The position numbers were made by a program, and so were the translations under genes. Shown here in pieces: positions 8,313-17,377 of a stretch of DNA of 64,000 nucleotides (its first letter is position 1; the number at the start of each line of letters is the position of its first letter). Source of the stretch: WVZH01 sp034430895 (GTDB lineage: Bacteria > Chloroflexota > Anaerolineae > Anaerolineales > E44-bin32); the NCBI GenBank assembly GCA_034430895.1, contig DAOUDW010000003.1, positions 1-64,000 on the forward strand. The letters are read 5' to 3'. The notes beneath the pieces are model-generated. The model saw only the letters and a list, made by a program, of their open reading frames with translations, did no database searches and was not told where the DNA came from.

Positions 8313-9706
8313 TGAAAACAACACGCAACCCCGACCGTTACTTCTCAGCCGACCCGGCAACTCGCGATATTGCCCGTGAGTTATACCAGACCGTCGCCCA
8401 CCTTCCCCTTGTCTCCCCGCACGGACACGTCGATCCGCGCCTCTTCGCCGATCCGGAAGCGAGCTTCGGTTCACCAGCAGAACTTTTCATCATCCCCGAC
8501 CATTACGTCACGCGGATGTTGTACTCCCAGGGCATTCCCCTTGAGACATTGCTGAAAGGGGATCACCGCCAGATCTGGAAGATCTTCTGCGAGAATTTCC
8601 ATCTCTTCCGAGGGACGCCCAGCGGGATTTGGTTGATGGATGAACTCGCCTCCGTATTTGGTGTCGATGAAAAGCCCCAGGCTGCAAACGCCGATCGACT
8701 GTATGATGCACTTGAAGAAAAATTGGCTTCTCCCGAATACTCCCCGCGCCGCCTCTTCGAACGCTTCAATATCGAGGTCCTCTGCACCACCGACGCGGCG
8801 ACGGACACACTCGAACACCATCAAGCCATTCGCCAGAGCGGATGGACCGGACGCATCCTGCCGACGTTCCGCCCAGATGCTGTCGTTAATCTTGGCACAG
8901 CAAATTGGAAGGAAAACATTGCCAAGCTGAGTGAAGTAAGTGGTGTGGATGTTGGAGATTATGCTTCTTTCATCCATGCTCTGGAACAGCGTCGCACCGA
9001 CTTCAAATCCATGGGCGCGACGGCAAGCGATCACGCCGCACTGACTCCTTCCACGGCAGAATTGGCTCCGAGAGAAGCGAATGCGATTTTCCAACGCGCC
9101 CTTAAGGGTAAAGAAAACGCTGATGATGCCTCACGTTTCACAGCTCATATGCTCATGGAAATGGCGCGCATGAGCATCGACGACGGCCTGGTGATGCAGC
9201 TGCATCCCGGTTCGCTGCGTAACCATAACGAAATAATCTTCCAGCAATTCGGTCCGGATAAAGGCGCGGACATCCCCCTGCAGACCGAATACACGCGCAA
9301 CCTGCTGCCGTTATTGAACAAATACGGCAACAACCCGCGTCTCACGCTTATCCTCTTCACCCTGGACGAAACGACGTACGCACGCGAGCTTGCTCCGCTT
9401 GCAGGACATTACCCCGCGCTGAAGCTGGGTCCTCCCTGGTGGTTCTTTGACAGCATCAACGGCATGGCGCGGTACTTCGACCAGGTCACGGAAACAGCCG
9501 GCATCTATAACACTGCCGGTTTCAACGACGACACACGTGCCTTCTGCTCTATTCCGGCGCGGCATGATCTCTGGCGTCGCGCCGCCGTCAATTGGCTGGC
9601 GGGGTTGGTTGTACGTCACATTATCGACAGTGACGATGCAGATGAAATGATCGCTGATCTCGCCATTGGCTTGGCGAAACGAGCGTACAAATTATCAATT
9701 TCGTGA
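8309..9706 (+). CDS. uxaC: uronate isomerase
   Basis: An amidohydrolase-superfamily isomerase (465 aa) converting D-galacturonate to D-tagaturonate and D-glucuronate to D-fructuronate. The metal-binding motif SPHGHVDPRLFADPE lies at residues ~35-50. Further hallmarks are LMEMARMSIDDGLVMQLHPGS and AGFNDDTRAFCSIPARHD near the C-terminus. Length matches the family. ATG 8309 overlaps the preceding stop. It is the entry point of the hexuronate isomerase branch, and its product goes to the UxaE and SDR enzymes encoded next. Confidence 0.93.
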   Translation: MMKTTRNPDRYFSADPATRDIARELYQTVAHLPLVSPHGHVDPRLFADPEASFGSPAELFIIPDHYVTRMLYSQGIPLETLLKGDHRQIWKIFCENFHLFRGTPSGIWLMDELASVFGVDEKPQAANADRLYDALEEKLASPEYSPRRLFERFNIEVLCTTDAATDTLEHHQAIRQSGWTGRILPTFRPDAVVNLGTANWKENIAKLSEVSGVDVGDYASFIHALEQRRTDFKSMGATASDHAALTPSTAELAPREANAIFQRALKGKENADDASRFTAHMLMEMARMSIDDGLVMQLHPGSLRNHNEIIFQQFGPDKGADIPLQTEYTRNLLPLLNKYGNNPRLTLILFTLDETTYARELAPLAGHYPALKLGPPWWFFDSINGMARYFDQVTETAGIYNTAGFNDDTRAFCSIPARHDLWRRAAVNWLAGLVVRHIIDSDDADEMIADLAIGLAKRAYKLSIS

Positions 9707-9746
9707 AAGGCGATAATGCTGCGCACTTTCACAAAGGGATGGCAAC

Positions 9747-10919
9747 ATGCTTTCTATTTTAAAACTCACCCCCTCCTTCGGCTTCGGCGACCGTCTCGGT
9801 CTCGCCACGCCGGGTCACATCGCCGCTGTGCGCGGCACAAAATTCGCGCCCATCTTTGCCCAGCAATCCGTGCGCGAGAACGCCCGTACAGGACGCACCC
9901 CTCAGCAAGTCATGGACGACGCCAAGCGCGCCGTGGATGCTGCAAAGTGGGATGCGCCCTGGGGCGCCGACGCCGATCACTTGAAGACCGTCGACGACAT
10001 CCCGCCATTCGTAGAAGCGGGATACACCTTCTATACCATCGATCCCGGTGAGCACGTGGATAATGCCGCCGACGGCGATTCCGTGGCGACTTTACAGCAG
10101 AAAGTTGCCGCAATGAATTGGGACGAGTTGTCCGACTTGTATCTGAACGATAATGCGGATCAAATCTGGGGTGCTTTCGAAACGGAGACGTTGTTGCGTG
10201 CGGCTGCGAAATACGGAGCAGCCATCCAGCAGGCGACCACGATGTTCAAGCGCCTAGCTGAGTTGAAAGATGTCTTCGACTTCGAAGTCTCTGTGGATGA
10301 AACCGACTCCCCCACGACGCCGCTGGAACACTACTTTATCTCTAATGAGTTAACCCGCCGGGGCGTCCGCTTCTGCTCCCTCGCGCCGCGTTTCATCGGA
10401 CGATTCGAAAAAGGCGTGGATTACATCGGCGATTTGGACACATTGGATGCCGAACTCGCCAAACACGCCGCAGTGACGGCGCACTTTGGAACCTACAAAC
10501 TGAGTTTGCATTCCGGTTCAGATAAATTCAGTGTCTATCCGCTGATCGTAAAGCACTGGAGGGATCGCATCCACGTGAAGACCGCCGGCACGAGTTACCT
10601 CGAAGCGCTGCGTGTCCTGGCGAACCACGAACCCGATCTGTTTAACAAAATCTACGCACTGGGGCGCGAACGGTACGAAACCGACAAGAAAACCTATCAC
10701 GTATCGGCGCAGCTGGATCGCTTGCCGAACACGGAAATTCTTCCTTCTCTGCTGGAAGATTTCCACGCGCGGGAAGTACTGCATGTGACATTTGGCTCTG
10801 CACTGGCAGAATATGGAGAGGAAATAAAGACTTCACTCGTCAAACACGACGACGCATATTTTGATGCGTTAAAGACTCATTTTAGTAGACATCTAAGCCT
10901 GCTTGAGGGAATAACATGA
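9747..10919 (+). CDS. uxaE: tagaturonate epimerase family protein
   Basis: A 390-aa protein resembling the UxaE family first recognised in Thermotoga, which epimerises D-tagaturonate to D-fructuronate and so merges galacturonate and glucuronate catabolism. Visible segments include SFGFGDRLGLATPGH at the N-terminus, FYTIDPGEHVDN near residue 95, and YKLSLHSGSDKFSVYPL near residue 255, probably part of the TIM-barrel active site. A GGGATGG-like site precedes the ATG. Position between uxaC and the fructuronate reductase supports this function. Identification is from memory of the family. Confidence 0.75.
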   Translation: MLSILKLTPSFGFGDRLGLATPGHIAAVRGTKFAPIFAQQSVRENARTGRTPQQVMDDAKRAVDAAKWDAPWGADADHLKTVDDIPPFVEAGYTFYTIDPGEHVDNAADGDSVATLQQKVAAMNWDELSDLYLNDNADQIWGAFETETLLRAAAKYGAAIQQATTMFKRLAELKDVFDFEVSVDETDSPTTPLEHYFISNELTRRGVRFCSLAPRFIGRFEKGVDYIGDLDTLDAELAKHAAVTAHFGTYKLSLHSGSDKFSVYPLIVKHWRDRIHVKTAGTSYLEALRVLANHEPDLFNKIYALGRERYETDKKTYHVSAQLDRLPNTEILPSLLEDFHAREVLHVTFGSALAEYGEEIKTSLVKHDDAYFDALKTHFSRHLSLLEGIT

Positions 10920-11752
10920 ATCTGGAAGAACTCACGTCGCTGTATGATTACTCCGGCCGCACTGCCCTGATAACAGGTGGGGCAGGTGTGCTGGGCAGTG
11001 AAATTGCTGCCGCACTACTGGGATGCAATGCCAATGTCGTCCTGCTCGACCTCGATCCGGAGTTGGCGCAAAATGCCATCGAACGATTCCCCAAGGCAGT
11101 TCGAGAGCGTGCCTTTCCCGTAGATGGCAACGTACTCAAAGTGGAAAGCCTGGATCAGGCGAAAGAAACCATCCAAGCCAAATTCGGTCCGGTGGACATC
11201 CTCATCAACGCAGCAGGCGGAAATCACCCATCGGCTACGACCCAACCGGACCTATCCTTCTTTGATCTGCCGTTGGATGCGCTCCGGCATGTCGGTGAGT
11301 TAAACCTGCTGGGCACGATCTTGCCCTGCCAGGTATTTTGCCGCGATATGGCGGAACGTGGCGAGGGCGTGATCCTCAACATTTCTTCGATGAACGCCTT
11401 TCGTCCACTCACTCGCATCCCCGCCTATTCGGCGGCGAAAGCGGCGATCAACAACTTCACGCAATGGCTGGCCGTTCATATGGCGCAAAATTATTCGCCC
11501 CATATCCGCGTCAACGCCATAGCACCCGGCTTCTTTCTGACCGAACAGAATCGATTCCTGCTTACGGATAAGGATACAGGCGAATTGACCCCGCGCGGGC
11601 AGTCGATCCTGGCGCACACCCCGATGAATCGCTTCGGACTCCCCGAGGATTTGCTCGGTGCGGTGCTTTGGTTGGTTTCGTCAGCATCCGCATTTATCAC
11701 CGGGGCGGTTATCCCCATCGATGGCGGGTTTTCTGCTTACAGTGGTGTTTGA
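10916..11752 (+). CDS. uxuB: D-mannonate oxidoreductase (fructuronate reductase, SDR type)
   Basis: A 278-aa short-chain dehydrogenase with TGGAGVLGSEIAAALLG, NAAGGNHP, and catalytic Ser (NISSMNAF) and Tyr-Lys (YSAAKAAINNF). Length and the NAAGGNHP segment fit the Bacillus-type UxuB (YjmF) that reduces D-fructuronate to D-mannonate. The longer polyol-dehydrogenase UxuB of enterics is unrelated. ATG overlaps the UxaE stop by 4 nt. No mannonate dehydratase follows, which makes the fate of mannonate an open question (see findings). Confidence 0.8.
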   Translation: MNLEELTSLYDYSGRTALITGGAGVLGSEIAAALLGCNANVVLLDLDPELAQNAIERFPKAVRERAFPVDGNVLKVESLDQAKETIQAKFGPVDILINAAGGNHPSATTQPDLSFFDLPLDALRHVGELNLLGTILPCQVFCRDMAERGEGVILNISSMNAFRPLTRIPAYSAAKAAINNFTQWLAVHMAQNYSPHIRVNAIAPGFFLTEQNRFLLTDKDTGELTPRGQSILAHTPMNRFGLPEDLLGAVLWLVSSASAFITGAVIPIDGGFSAYSGV

Positions 11753-11770
11753 GGAAGAGGCATTGCTCGG

Positions 11771-13030
11771 ATGACTGTAAAATCTGTTGCCCCCATCGGT
11801 AAAACCCTGGCAGAGGAAGAAGTACGCGACACACTGGTGACCGCGCTTGCAGGTCAATTCACGGGTCAGCGTGTGCTTGTTTTGATTCCGGATCACACGC
11901 GTTCCTGCCCGCTGCCGTTTCTATTTCGAACTATTGTCGATGTTGTGCACGACGCCAAACAACTCGATTTCATGGTCGCGCTGGGAACGCATCCGCCGTT
12001 GGATGAAGCGCAGCTCAATCGATTAGTGGGCATCGACGCGGAAGAACGAACGACGAAATACAAACACATCGGCTTGCTCAATCACGCCTGGGATCAACCT
12101 TCGTCATTAGCCTCAATTGGCGTGATGGAACAGGATGAGATCAAGCAAATTGCAGGGGCAAACTGGCATCCGTCCCTTCCCGATGAAATCGAGATCCGCA
12201 TCAACAAAGCCTCTTTGGATTACGATCAGATCCTCATCCTGGGGCCAACCTTTCCGCATGAAGTGGTCGGTTTTTCCGGAGGTGAGAAGTATCTCTTTCC
12301 CGGAATATCGGGGGCGGAAATGATCAATGCCACCCACTGGCTCGGCGCGCTGGCGGGCGTGGTGGGGACGATCGGTATCAAGAACACGCCCGTTCGAACG
12401 ATGATCCGTGCCGCGGCCTCACGCTTGAATACTCCACAGTCGCTGGTGGCGCTGGTGGTAGAAGACGAAGGATTAAGTGGTGTGTTTGTTGGCGACCGGC
12501 ATTCCGCCTGGCAGGAAGCGGCGGACCTGTCGGCAGTACGCCACATCCGCCGATATGAGAAGCCGTTCCGGAAGGTTCTGTCATGTGCGCCGCCCATGTA
12601 CGATGAGTTGTGGACAGGGGCGAAAGCGATGTACAAACTCGAACCCGTCGTGGCAAAGGGCGGCGAGGTGGTAATCTACGCGCCGCACCTGGATGTGGTC
12701 AGCCACGTACACGGCAAATACATATACGATATTGGCTATCACATCCTGCCGTATTTCCTCAATCAGTGGGAAAAATTCAAGCATATCCCGCTGGGTGTGC
12801 TGGCACACAGCACACATTTGCGCGGTTCGGGTGTAATGGAAAATGAAGTCGAGAAGCCAAATGTGCGTGTTACGCTGGCAAGCAAACTATCCGCAGAGGA
12901 TTGTGAGCGGCTCAACTTGGGATACCTCGACCCCGCGAAGGTCAATGTGAATGAGTGGAAAGACCGTGAAGATGAGGGTGTGCTGTATGTACCAAGAGCG
13001 GGTGAAACTTTATATCGGTTAAAAGCGTGA
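11771..13030 (+). CDS. LarA-family nickel-pincer racemase/epimerase homologue
   Basis: A 419-aa member of the LarA (DUF2088) family, which uses a nickel-pincer nucleotide to racemise or epimerise 2-hydroxyacids. Conserved segments are IPDHTRSCPLPFLF (residues ~40-53), GTHPPLDEAQLNRLVG and FSGGEKYLFPGISG. The Lys in the last is the candidate cofactor-attachment residue by analogy with LarA. Cofactor-assembly genes larB/larC/larE are not in this window. Placement between the mannonate-forming SDR and 6-phosphogluconate dehydrogenase suggests an aldonate such as mannonate or gluconate as substrate rather than lactate; that is inference. A GAGGAAGAGG lies upstream of the ATG. Confidence 0.8.
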   Translation: MTVKSVAPIGKTLAEEEVRDTLVTALAGQFTGQRVLVLIPDHTRSCPLPFLFRTIVDVVHDAKQLDFMVALGTHPPLDEAQLNRLVGIDAEERTTKYKHIGLLNHAWDQPSSLASIGVMEQDEIKQIAGANWHPSLPDEIEIRINKASLDYDQILILGPTFPHEVVGFSGGEKYLFPGISGAEMINATHWLGALAGVVGTIGIKNTPVRTMIRAAASRLNTPQSLVALVVEDEGLSGVFVGDRHSAWQEAADLSAVRHIRRYEKPFRKVLSCAPPMYDELWTGAKAMYKLEPVVAKGGEVVIYAPHLDVVSHVHGKYIYDIGYHILPYFLNQWEKFKHIPLGVLAHSTHLRGSGVMENEVEKPNVRVTLASKLSAEDCERLNLGYLDPAKVNVNEWKDREDEGVLYVPRAGETLYRLKA

Positions 13031-13935
13031 TGGATAAAGTCAGTTCATTTCTTACGACGCAGGGAAAGGGTTTGTTCCTGCTGTTAATGATGTTGATTGG
13101 AGCGCTTGTGCCGCAAGCCCACGCATTTTCCTTTTTAATCCGATATCTGTTGATGGTGCTGTTATTCTTTGCATTTCTGGATATTGAGTTCGAACCGCAG
13201 TCAGTTCAAAGAAGTGTGTTCTGGGTTTTACTGGCGAACGTTGCAGTGGCATTCGTTGGCTTTGCGGTTCTTGCGCCATTCAACATCACTCTAGCACTCG
13301 CTGCATTCATGACAGCCATCGCACCGACGGCAATTACAGCGACTGTTATCACCAGCTTCATCCAGCGCAAGGTGGAATTTGTTGTCGCTTCTGTGGTCCT
13401 GACCAACATTGCCAGCGCGCTCATCGTTCCGATTGCCTTGCCCACTTTGCTCGATGCGGAGATAGAAATATCGGTTTGGGAAGTCTTACAGCCGGTGATG
13501 ATCGTTATGTTTATTCCCTTGATCCTTACAAGACTGGCTCGTCGATTGCCGGCGAATATCCAACGAATTATCCACAAAGGAAAACGGTTTTCATTTCCAA
13601 TCTGGTTGATCAATCTCCTGATCATCAGCGCTAATGCGTCCGACTATCTTCGCAACAGGAACACCGATTCCATGTCTACCCTGCTATCGATTGCTTTGAT
13701 CTCGCTTGTAATTTGCGTTGTCAACTTTGGCCTGGGCGCAATCCTCGGAGGCCCGAGTCACCGCCAGGAAGCCAGTCAATCCCTGGGGCAAAAGAATCTT
13801 ACATTCGTTATCTGGATTGCGTTGACCTTTATCAATCCCCTCGTTGCCCTTGGGCCAATGCTCTACATTGTGTATCATCATTTGTATAACTCATGGGTTA
13901 TTTATCGTTTTGAAAAGCAACGCGTTCGCGTTTGA
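13030..13935 (+). CDS. BASS-family (bile acid:Na+ symporter-like) transporter
   Basis: An integral membrane protein of ~301 aa with 8-10 hydrophobic helices, starting KGLFLLLMMLIGALVPQA and including ITLALAAFMTAIAPTAITAT, a helix-breaking crossover typical of the bile-acid:sodium symporter fold. Homologues carry organic anions, including keto acids and sugar acids. In this operon it could import or export a uronate or aldonate. A GTG at 13027 overlaps the preceding TGA and is followed directly by ATG 13030, so either may be the start. It is the only transporter in the uronate operon; no TRAP or ABC uptake genes are seen here. Confidence 0.72.
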   Translation: MDKVSSFLTTQGKGLFLLLMMLIGALVPQAHAFSFLIRYLLMVLLFFAFLDIEFEPQSVQRSVFWVLLANVAVAFVGFAVLAPFNITLALAAFMTAIAPTAITATVITSFIQRKVEFVVASVVLTNIASALIVPIALPTLLDAEIEISVWEVLQPVMIVMFIPLILTRLARRLPANIQRIIHKGKRFSFPIWLINLLIISANASDYLRNRNTDSMSTLLSIALISLVICVVNFGLGAILGGPSHRQEASQSLGQKNLTFVIWIALTFINPLVALGPMLYIVYHHLYNSWVIYRFEKQRVRV

Positions 13936-13955
13936 CCAACATTCTGGAGGATCTT

Positions 13956-15371
13956 ATGGAAAAAGCAAACTTTGGATTTATCGGTCTGGGCGTGATGGGC
14001 CACATGCTGGCGCTTAATATGGAGCGTAATGGATTCTGTGTGGCTGGATATGATCTGGATGCCGAAAAGGTCCAAGCCTTCGGTACGAACTATCCGGGAA
14101 AGAATTTGATCGCATGTAACACGCTGGAAGAATTCCTGGCTGCACTGGAACGTCCCCGCCGCATTATGATGATGGTACCGGCGGGCAAAGCAGTTGATGC
14201 TGTCATTGCTGGAATCAAAGATTCCCTTGAGCCGGGAGACCTGCTCATCGATGGCGGCAATACGCACTTTCCAGACACGGAGCGTCGTTCGAAAGAACTG
14301 GAAGCCAACGATATTATCTACATCGGTACAGGAGTCAGTGGTGGTGAGTATGGGGCCTTGTGGGGTCCCGCCATCATGCCGGGCGGGCAAAAAGCAGCCT
14401 GGGAGTTGGTGAAGCCGATTTTCGAGGCGATCAGTGCCAAGGTCGATGGAGAACCGTGTGTCACACACATCGGTCCGCGCGGCGCAGGTCATTACGTCAA
14501 GATGGTTCATAACGGCATTGAGTATGGAGATATGCAGCTCATCGCCGAATCGTACGACATCCTTCATCGCGGACTGGGCCTCAGTAACGCAGCGTTACAT
14601 GAAATCTTCGGGGAGTGGAATCGGGGTGAGTTGGAATCCTACCTGATCGAGATCTCTACCGATATCTTTTCCAAAATGGATCCCGAGAGTGGCCAGGCGG
14701 TCGTGGACTTGATCCTGGACGAAGCTGCCCAAAAAGGAACGGGTAAATGGACTTCACAAAGCGCCCTCGATCTGGGCGCCCCAACGCCGACAATCAATGC
14801 TGCGGTTGAAAGCCGTATCATCTCAGCCTACAAGGAAGAACGGGTTGCTGCATCGAAAGTTCTGAGTGGACCAAAGCCATCAATTTCGAATGATTCAAAA
14901 GAAGTGATTGAACTGGTGCGTGATGCGCTTTATGCAGCCAAGATCTGTTCATACGCACAAGGCTTTGCATTGATGCGATTGGCCAGCGAAGAATATGATT
15001 ACAATTTGAACTACGATGAGATCGCCCGTATCTGGCGCGGTGGCTGTATCATTCGTGCTCGTTTCCTGAATGATATTCGCCAGGCGTTTGTACGTAATCC
15101 TGACTTACCGAACTTGATGGTCGATCCCGAATTTGCCAAAGCATTAAACGCGCACCAGTCTGCATTACGCAAAGTTGTGGCGTTGGCAACCGAGCAGGGT
15201 ATCCCTGTGCTGGCATTCAGTTCTGCGCTGGCATACTTTGATGCCTATCGCAGTGCGCGCCTGCCCGCCAATCTCACGCAGGCACAGCGTGATTACTTTG
15301 GAGCACACACGTACCGGCGTGTGGATAGGGATGGGTCATTCCACACGCAATGGATTGAAGATAAAGAATAA
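13956..15371 (+). CDS. gnd: 6-phosphogluconate dehydrogenase, decarboxylating
   Basis: Long-form 6PGDH of 471 aa, oxidising 6-phosphogluconate to ribulose-5-phosphate and CO2. Motifs are the dinucleotide fold FIGLGVMGHMLALNMERNG, SGGEYGALWGPAIMPGG, the catalytic Lys/Asn stretch GAGHYVKMVHNGIEYGDMQL, and the C-terminal YFGAHTYRRVDRDGSFHTQW. ATG 13956 follows GGAGG; an earlier in-frame start at 13932 lacks such a site. Having gnd inside a uronate operon without other pentose-phosphate genes is unusual and implies that the pathway here yields 6-phosphogluconate. Confidence 0.93.
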   Translation: MEKANFGFIGLGVMGHMLALNMERNGFCVAGYDLDAEKVQAFGTNYPGKNLIACNTLEEFLAALERPRRIMMMVPAGKAVDAVIAGIKDSLEPGDLLIDGGNTHFPDTERRSKELEANDIIYIGTGVSGGEYGALWGPAIMPGGQKAAWELVKPIFEAISAKVDGEPCVTHIGPRGAGHYVKMVHNGIEYGDMQLIAESYDILHRGLGLSNAALHEIFGEWNRGELESYLIEISTDIFSKMDPESGQAVVDLILDEAAQKGTGKWTSQSALDLGAPTPTINAAVESRIISAYKEERVAASKVLSGPKPSISNDSKEVIELVRDALYAAKICSYAQGFALMRLASEEYDYNLNYDEIARIWRGGCIIRARFLNDIRQAFVRNPDLPNLMVDPEFAKALNAHQSALRKVVALATEQGIPVLAFSSALAYFDAYRSARLPANLTQAQRDYFGAHTYRRVDRDGSFHTQWIEDKE

Positions 15372-15384
15372 TAGAGGAGCAACG

Positions 15385-16467
15385 ATGAGTAAAGGACTAA
15401 AAGTTAAAAAAGAAGGCAATCTGGACCTGGTGTCGCTTGGCGCATTGAACCACAGGGTGGATCCAGGCCACATCCCGTTCAGCAAGGCCACCGAATGGAA
15501 AGTCCATCCAAGTGGCGGTGAATACAATGTAGCTGCAAATCTGGCCAACTGCTTCCGGTTGCAAACCGGCGTCGTCTCGGCGATGGTAAGGTACCCCATT
15601 GGTGATCTGATCGCCGAGCGAGTTCGCTTGATGGGAATCACGCCCTTCTATAAATACTTTGATCACAATGGCGTAAATGGCCCCAACATGGCCACCATCT
15701 ATAGCGATCGCGGTTTTGGTGTGCGCGCGCCAGTTGTGTTTTACAACCGCTCAAATGAAGCCGGTGCTCAGCTCAAACCGGGAGACATCGATTGGGATGA
15801 CATCTTTGGCCGGGGCGTGCGCTGGTTCCACAGTGGTGGTATCTTTGCGGCACTTTCCGCAACGACGGGTGCATTGATCATCGAAGGGATGAAAGCCGCA
15901 AAAGCTGCTGGAGCGATCACATCCTTCGACCTGAATTACCGTGCCAAGCTCTGGAATATCTGGGGCGGCCTGGATAAAGCGCAGGAAGTCATGCGGGGAA
16001 TTGTCGAGAATGTGGATGTGCTGGTTGGCAACGAGGAAGACTTGCAGCTTGGGTTGGGATTCCCTGGCCCTGAAGTTGAGAAAAAGTCCAAGCTCGATCC
16101 AAGTGCATTCTTCGGAATGATCGACAACGTTGTAGACAAATATCCGCAGATCAAGGTGGTAGCGACCACACTGCGAGAAGTCCACACTACCGCACATCAT
16201 TCCTGGGGCGCAGTGGCCTGGATCGATGGGAAGACGTATCTTTCCCCAACCGCTGAATTGCCGGTCTTAGATCGAGTTGGCGGCGGTGACGGGTTTGCTT
16301 CTGGCCTTTTCTTCGGCCTGCTTACCGGCGAAGAACCGCAAAATGCGGTCAATCTCGGCTGGGCGCATGGTGCCTTGATGACCACCTTCCCGGGTGATAC
16401 GACCATGGCCACCGTGGAACAGGTACGCGCTTTTGCTGAAGGAGGCTCGGCCAGAATTCAACGGTAA
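15385..16467 (+). CDS. PfkB-family sugar/sugar-acid kinase
   Basis: A second ribokinase-fold kinase (360 aa), related to the kdgK product but with an N-terminal extension. It shares SGGEYNVAANLANCF, FDLNYRAKLWNIW and the catalytic motif LDRVGGGDGFASGLFFGL. AGAGGAG lies 6 nt before ATG 15385; the open frame reaches back to 15175 but that part is antisense-like overlap with gnd. It is the last gene of the operon, immediately after gnd, so a gluconate kinase or second KDG kinase role is plausible. The sequence does not decide between them. Confidence 0.82.
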   Translation: MSKGLKVKKEGNLDLVSLGALNHRVDPGHIPFSKATEWKVHPSGGEYNVAANLANCFRLQTGVVSAMVRYPIGDLIAERVRLMGITPFYKYFDHNGVNGPNMATIYSDRGFGVRAPVVFYNRSNEAGAQLKPGDIDWDDIFGRGVRWFHSGGIFAALSATTGALIIEGMKAAKAAGAITSFDLNYRAKLWNIWGGLDKAQEVMRGIVENVDVLVGNEEDLQLGLGFPGPEVEKKSKLDPSAFFGMIDNVVDKYPQIKVVATTLREVHTTAHHSWGAVAWIDGKTYLSPTAELPVLDRVGGGDGFASGLFFGLLTGEEPQNAVNLGWAHGALMTTFPGDTTMATVEQVRAFAEGGSARIQR

Positions 16468-16731
16468 GACATAACATAGACCAACATATCTGAACCCCAT
16501 AGAAAGTCGTGAGCGCAGTCTGGTAAATAAAGTCTGTAAGGCCTGCGACGGTTTTGAAGACCACTGCAGGCATCCACAGTGATTTTGCCGCCAGCTGCGC
16601 TCTTTCTTTTCACCCAATCCTGCTACCCATCAATCGCTGTTCTCATTCGATCGTTATGATCACGACCTCAGGAAATTGACCCGGAAATCATAGTAGATTG
16701 GTAAGTAACGACACCAAATTCATCGAATTGT

Positions 16732-16760
16732 TTTACCAGCGCCGCCACTCGTTGTACAAT
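16732..16760 (+). promoter_or_regulatory. candidate promoter for xpt-guaA
   Basis: TTTACC, 17 bp, TACAAT, with the -10 about 39 nt before the xpt ATG. The gap of 331 bp (16468-16798) between the kinase and xpt holds no other reading frame that I can support. The short leader leaves no room for a purine riboswitch aptamer. Confidence 0.4.
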
Positions 16761-16798
16761 GGGACATCCTAATTCGTTTTACAGACGGGGAAGTTCAA

Positions 16799-17371
16799 AT
16801 GGAATTACTCAAAAAGCGTATCCTGGCTGATGGCAAGAATCTGGGGAACGGCATTCTCAAAGTGGACGGCTTCATCAACCACCAGGTAGATCCTGTCTTG
16901 ATGGACGCCTGTGGAAAGGAGTTGGCCAAACGGTTTGCCGACGTTCAAGCCACGAAGGTCCTCACGGCCGAAATTTCCGGAATTGCACCGGCCGTCATGA
17001 CGGCCTTACACCTGAATCTCCCCGTTGTGTTTGCACGTAAAACCAAACCGGTCACCATGCCCGATCAGATTTTTCTAACCCTCACCGCTTCCCACACCAA
17101 AGGCCACATGGTGGAGTTGATTGTCTCACCGGAATATCTTAGCGCAAAAGAGAAGATCTTGATCATCGACGACTTCCTGGCCAGTGGACAAACGATCATG
17201 GGCCTCGTCCGCCTAACCCAGGCTGCAGGGGCATCGATTGTGGGTATTGGCGCCGTTATCGAAAAACGCTTCGAGGGCGGCCGCGACGTATTTGCCAGTC
17301 TTGACATCCCCATCGAAGCACTTGCCGTAATCAAAGAAATGCACGACGACAAAATCATCTTCGAAGACTGA
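16799..17371 (+). CDS. xpt: xanthine phosphoribosyltransferase
   Basis: A type I phosphoribosyltransferase of 190 aa that salvages xanthine to XMP using PRPP. The PRPP-binding motif is ILIIDDFLASGQTI (around residue 120), and the Xpt-like substrate side shows TAEISGIAPAVM and VFARKTKP. Length matches Bacillus Xpt. GGGGAAG precedes the ATG. It lies 6 bp before guaA, so the pair forms an operon feeding XMP into GMP synthesis. Confidence 0.92.
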   Translation: MELLKKRILADGKNLGNGILKVDGFINHQVDPVLMDACGKELAKRFADVQATKVLTAEISGIAPAVMTALHLNLPVVFARKTKPVTMPDQIFLTLTASHTKGHMVELIVSPEYLSAKEKILIIDDFLASGQTIMGLVRLTQAAGASIVGIGAVIEKRFEGGRDVFASLDIPIEALAVIKEMHDDKIIFED

Positions 17372-17377
17372 GGCATA

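Noticed and set aside
16468..16798. Purine riboswitch before xpt-guaA
   Set aside because: The predicted -10 is only ~39 nt from the ATG and no aptamer-like paired loops are seen.
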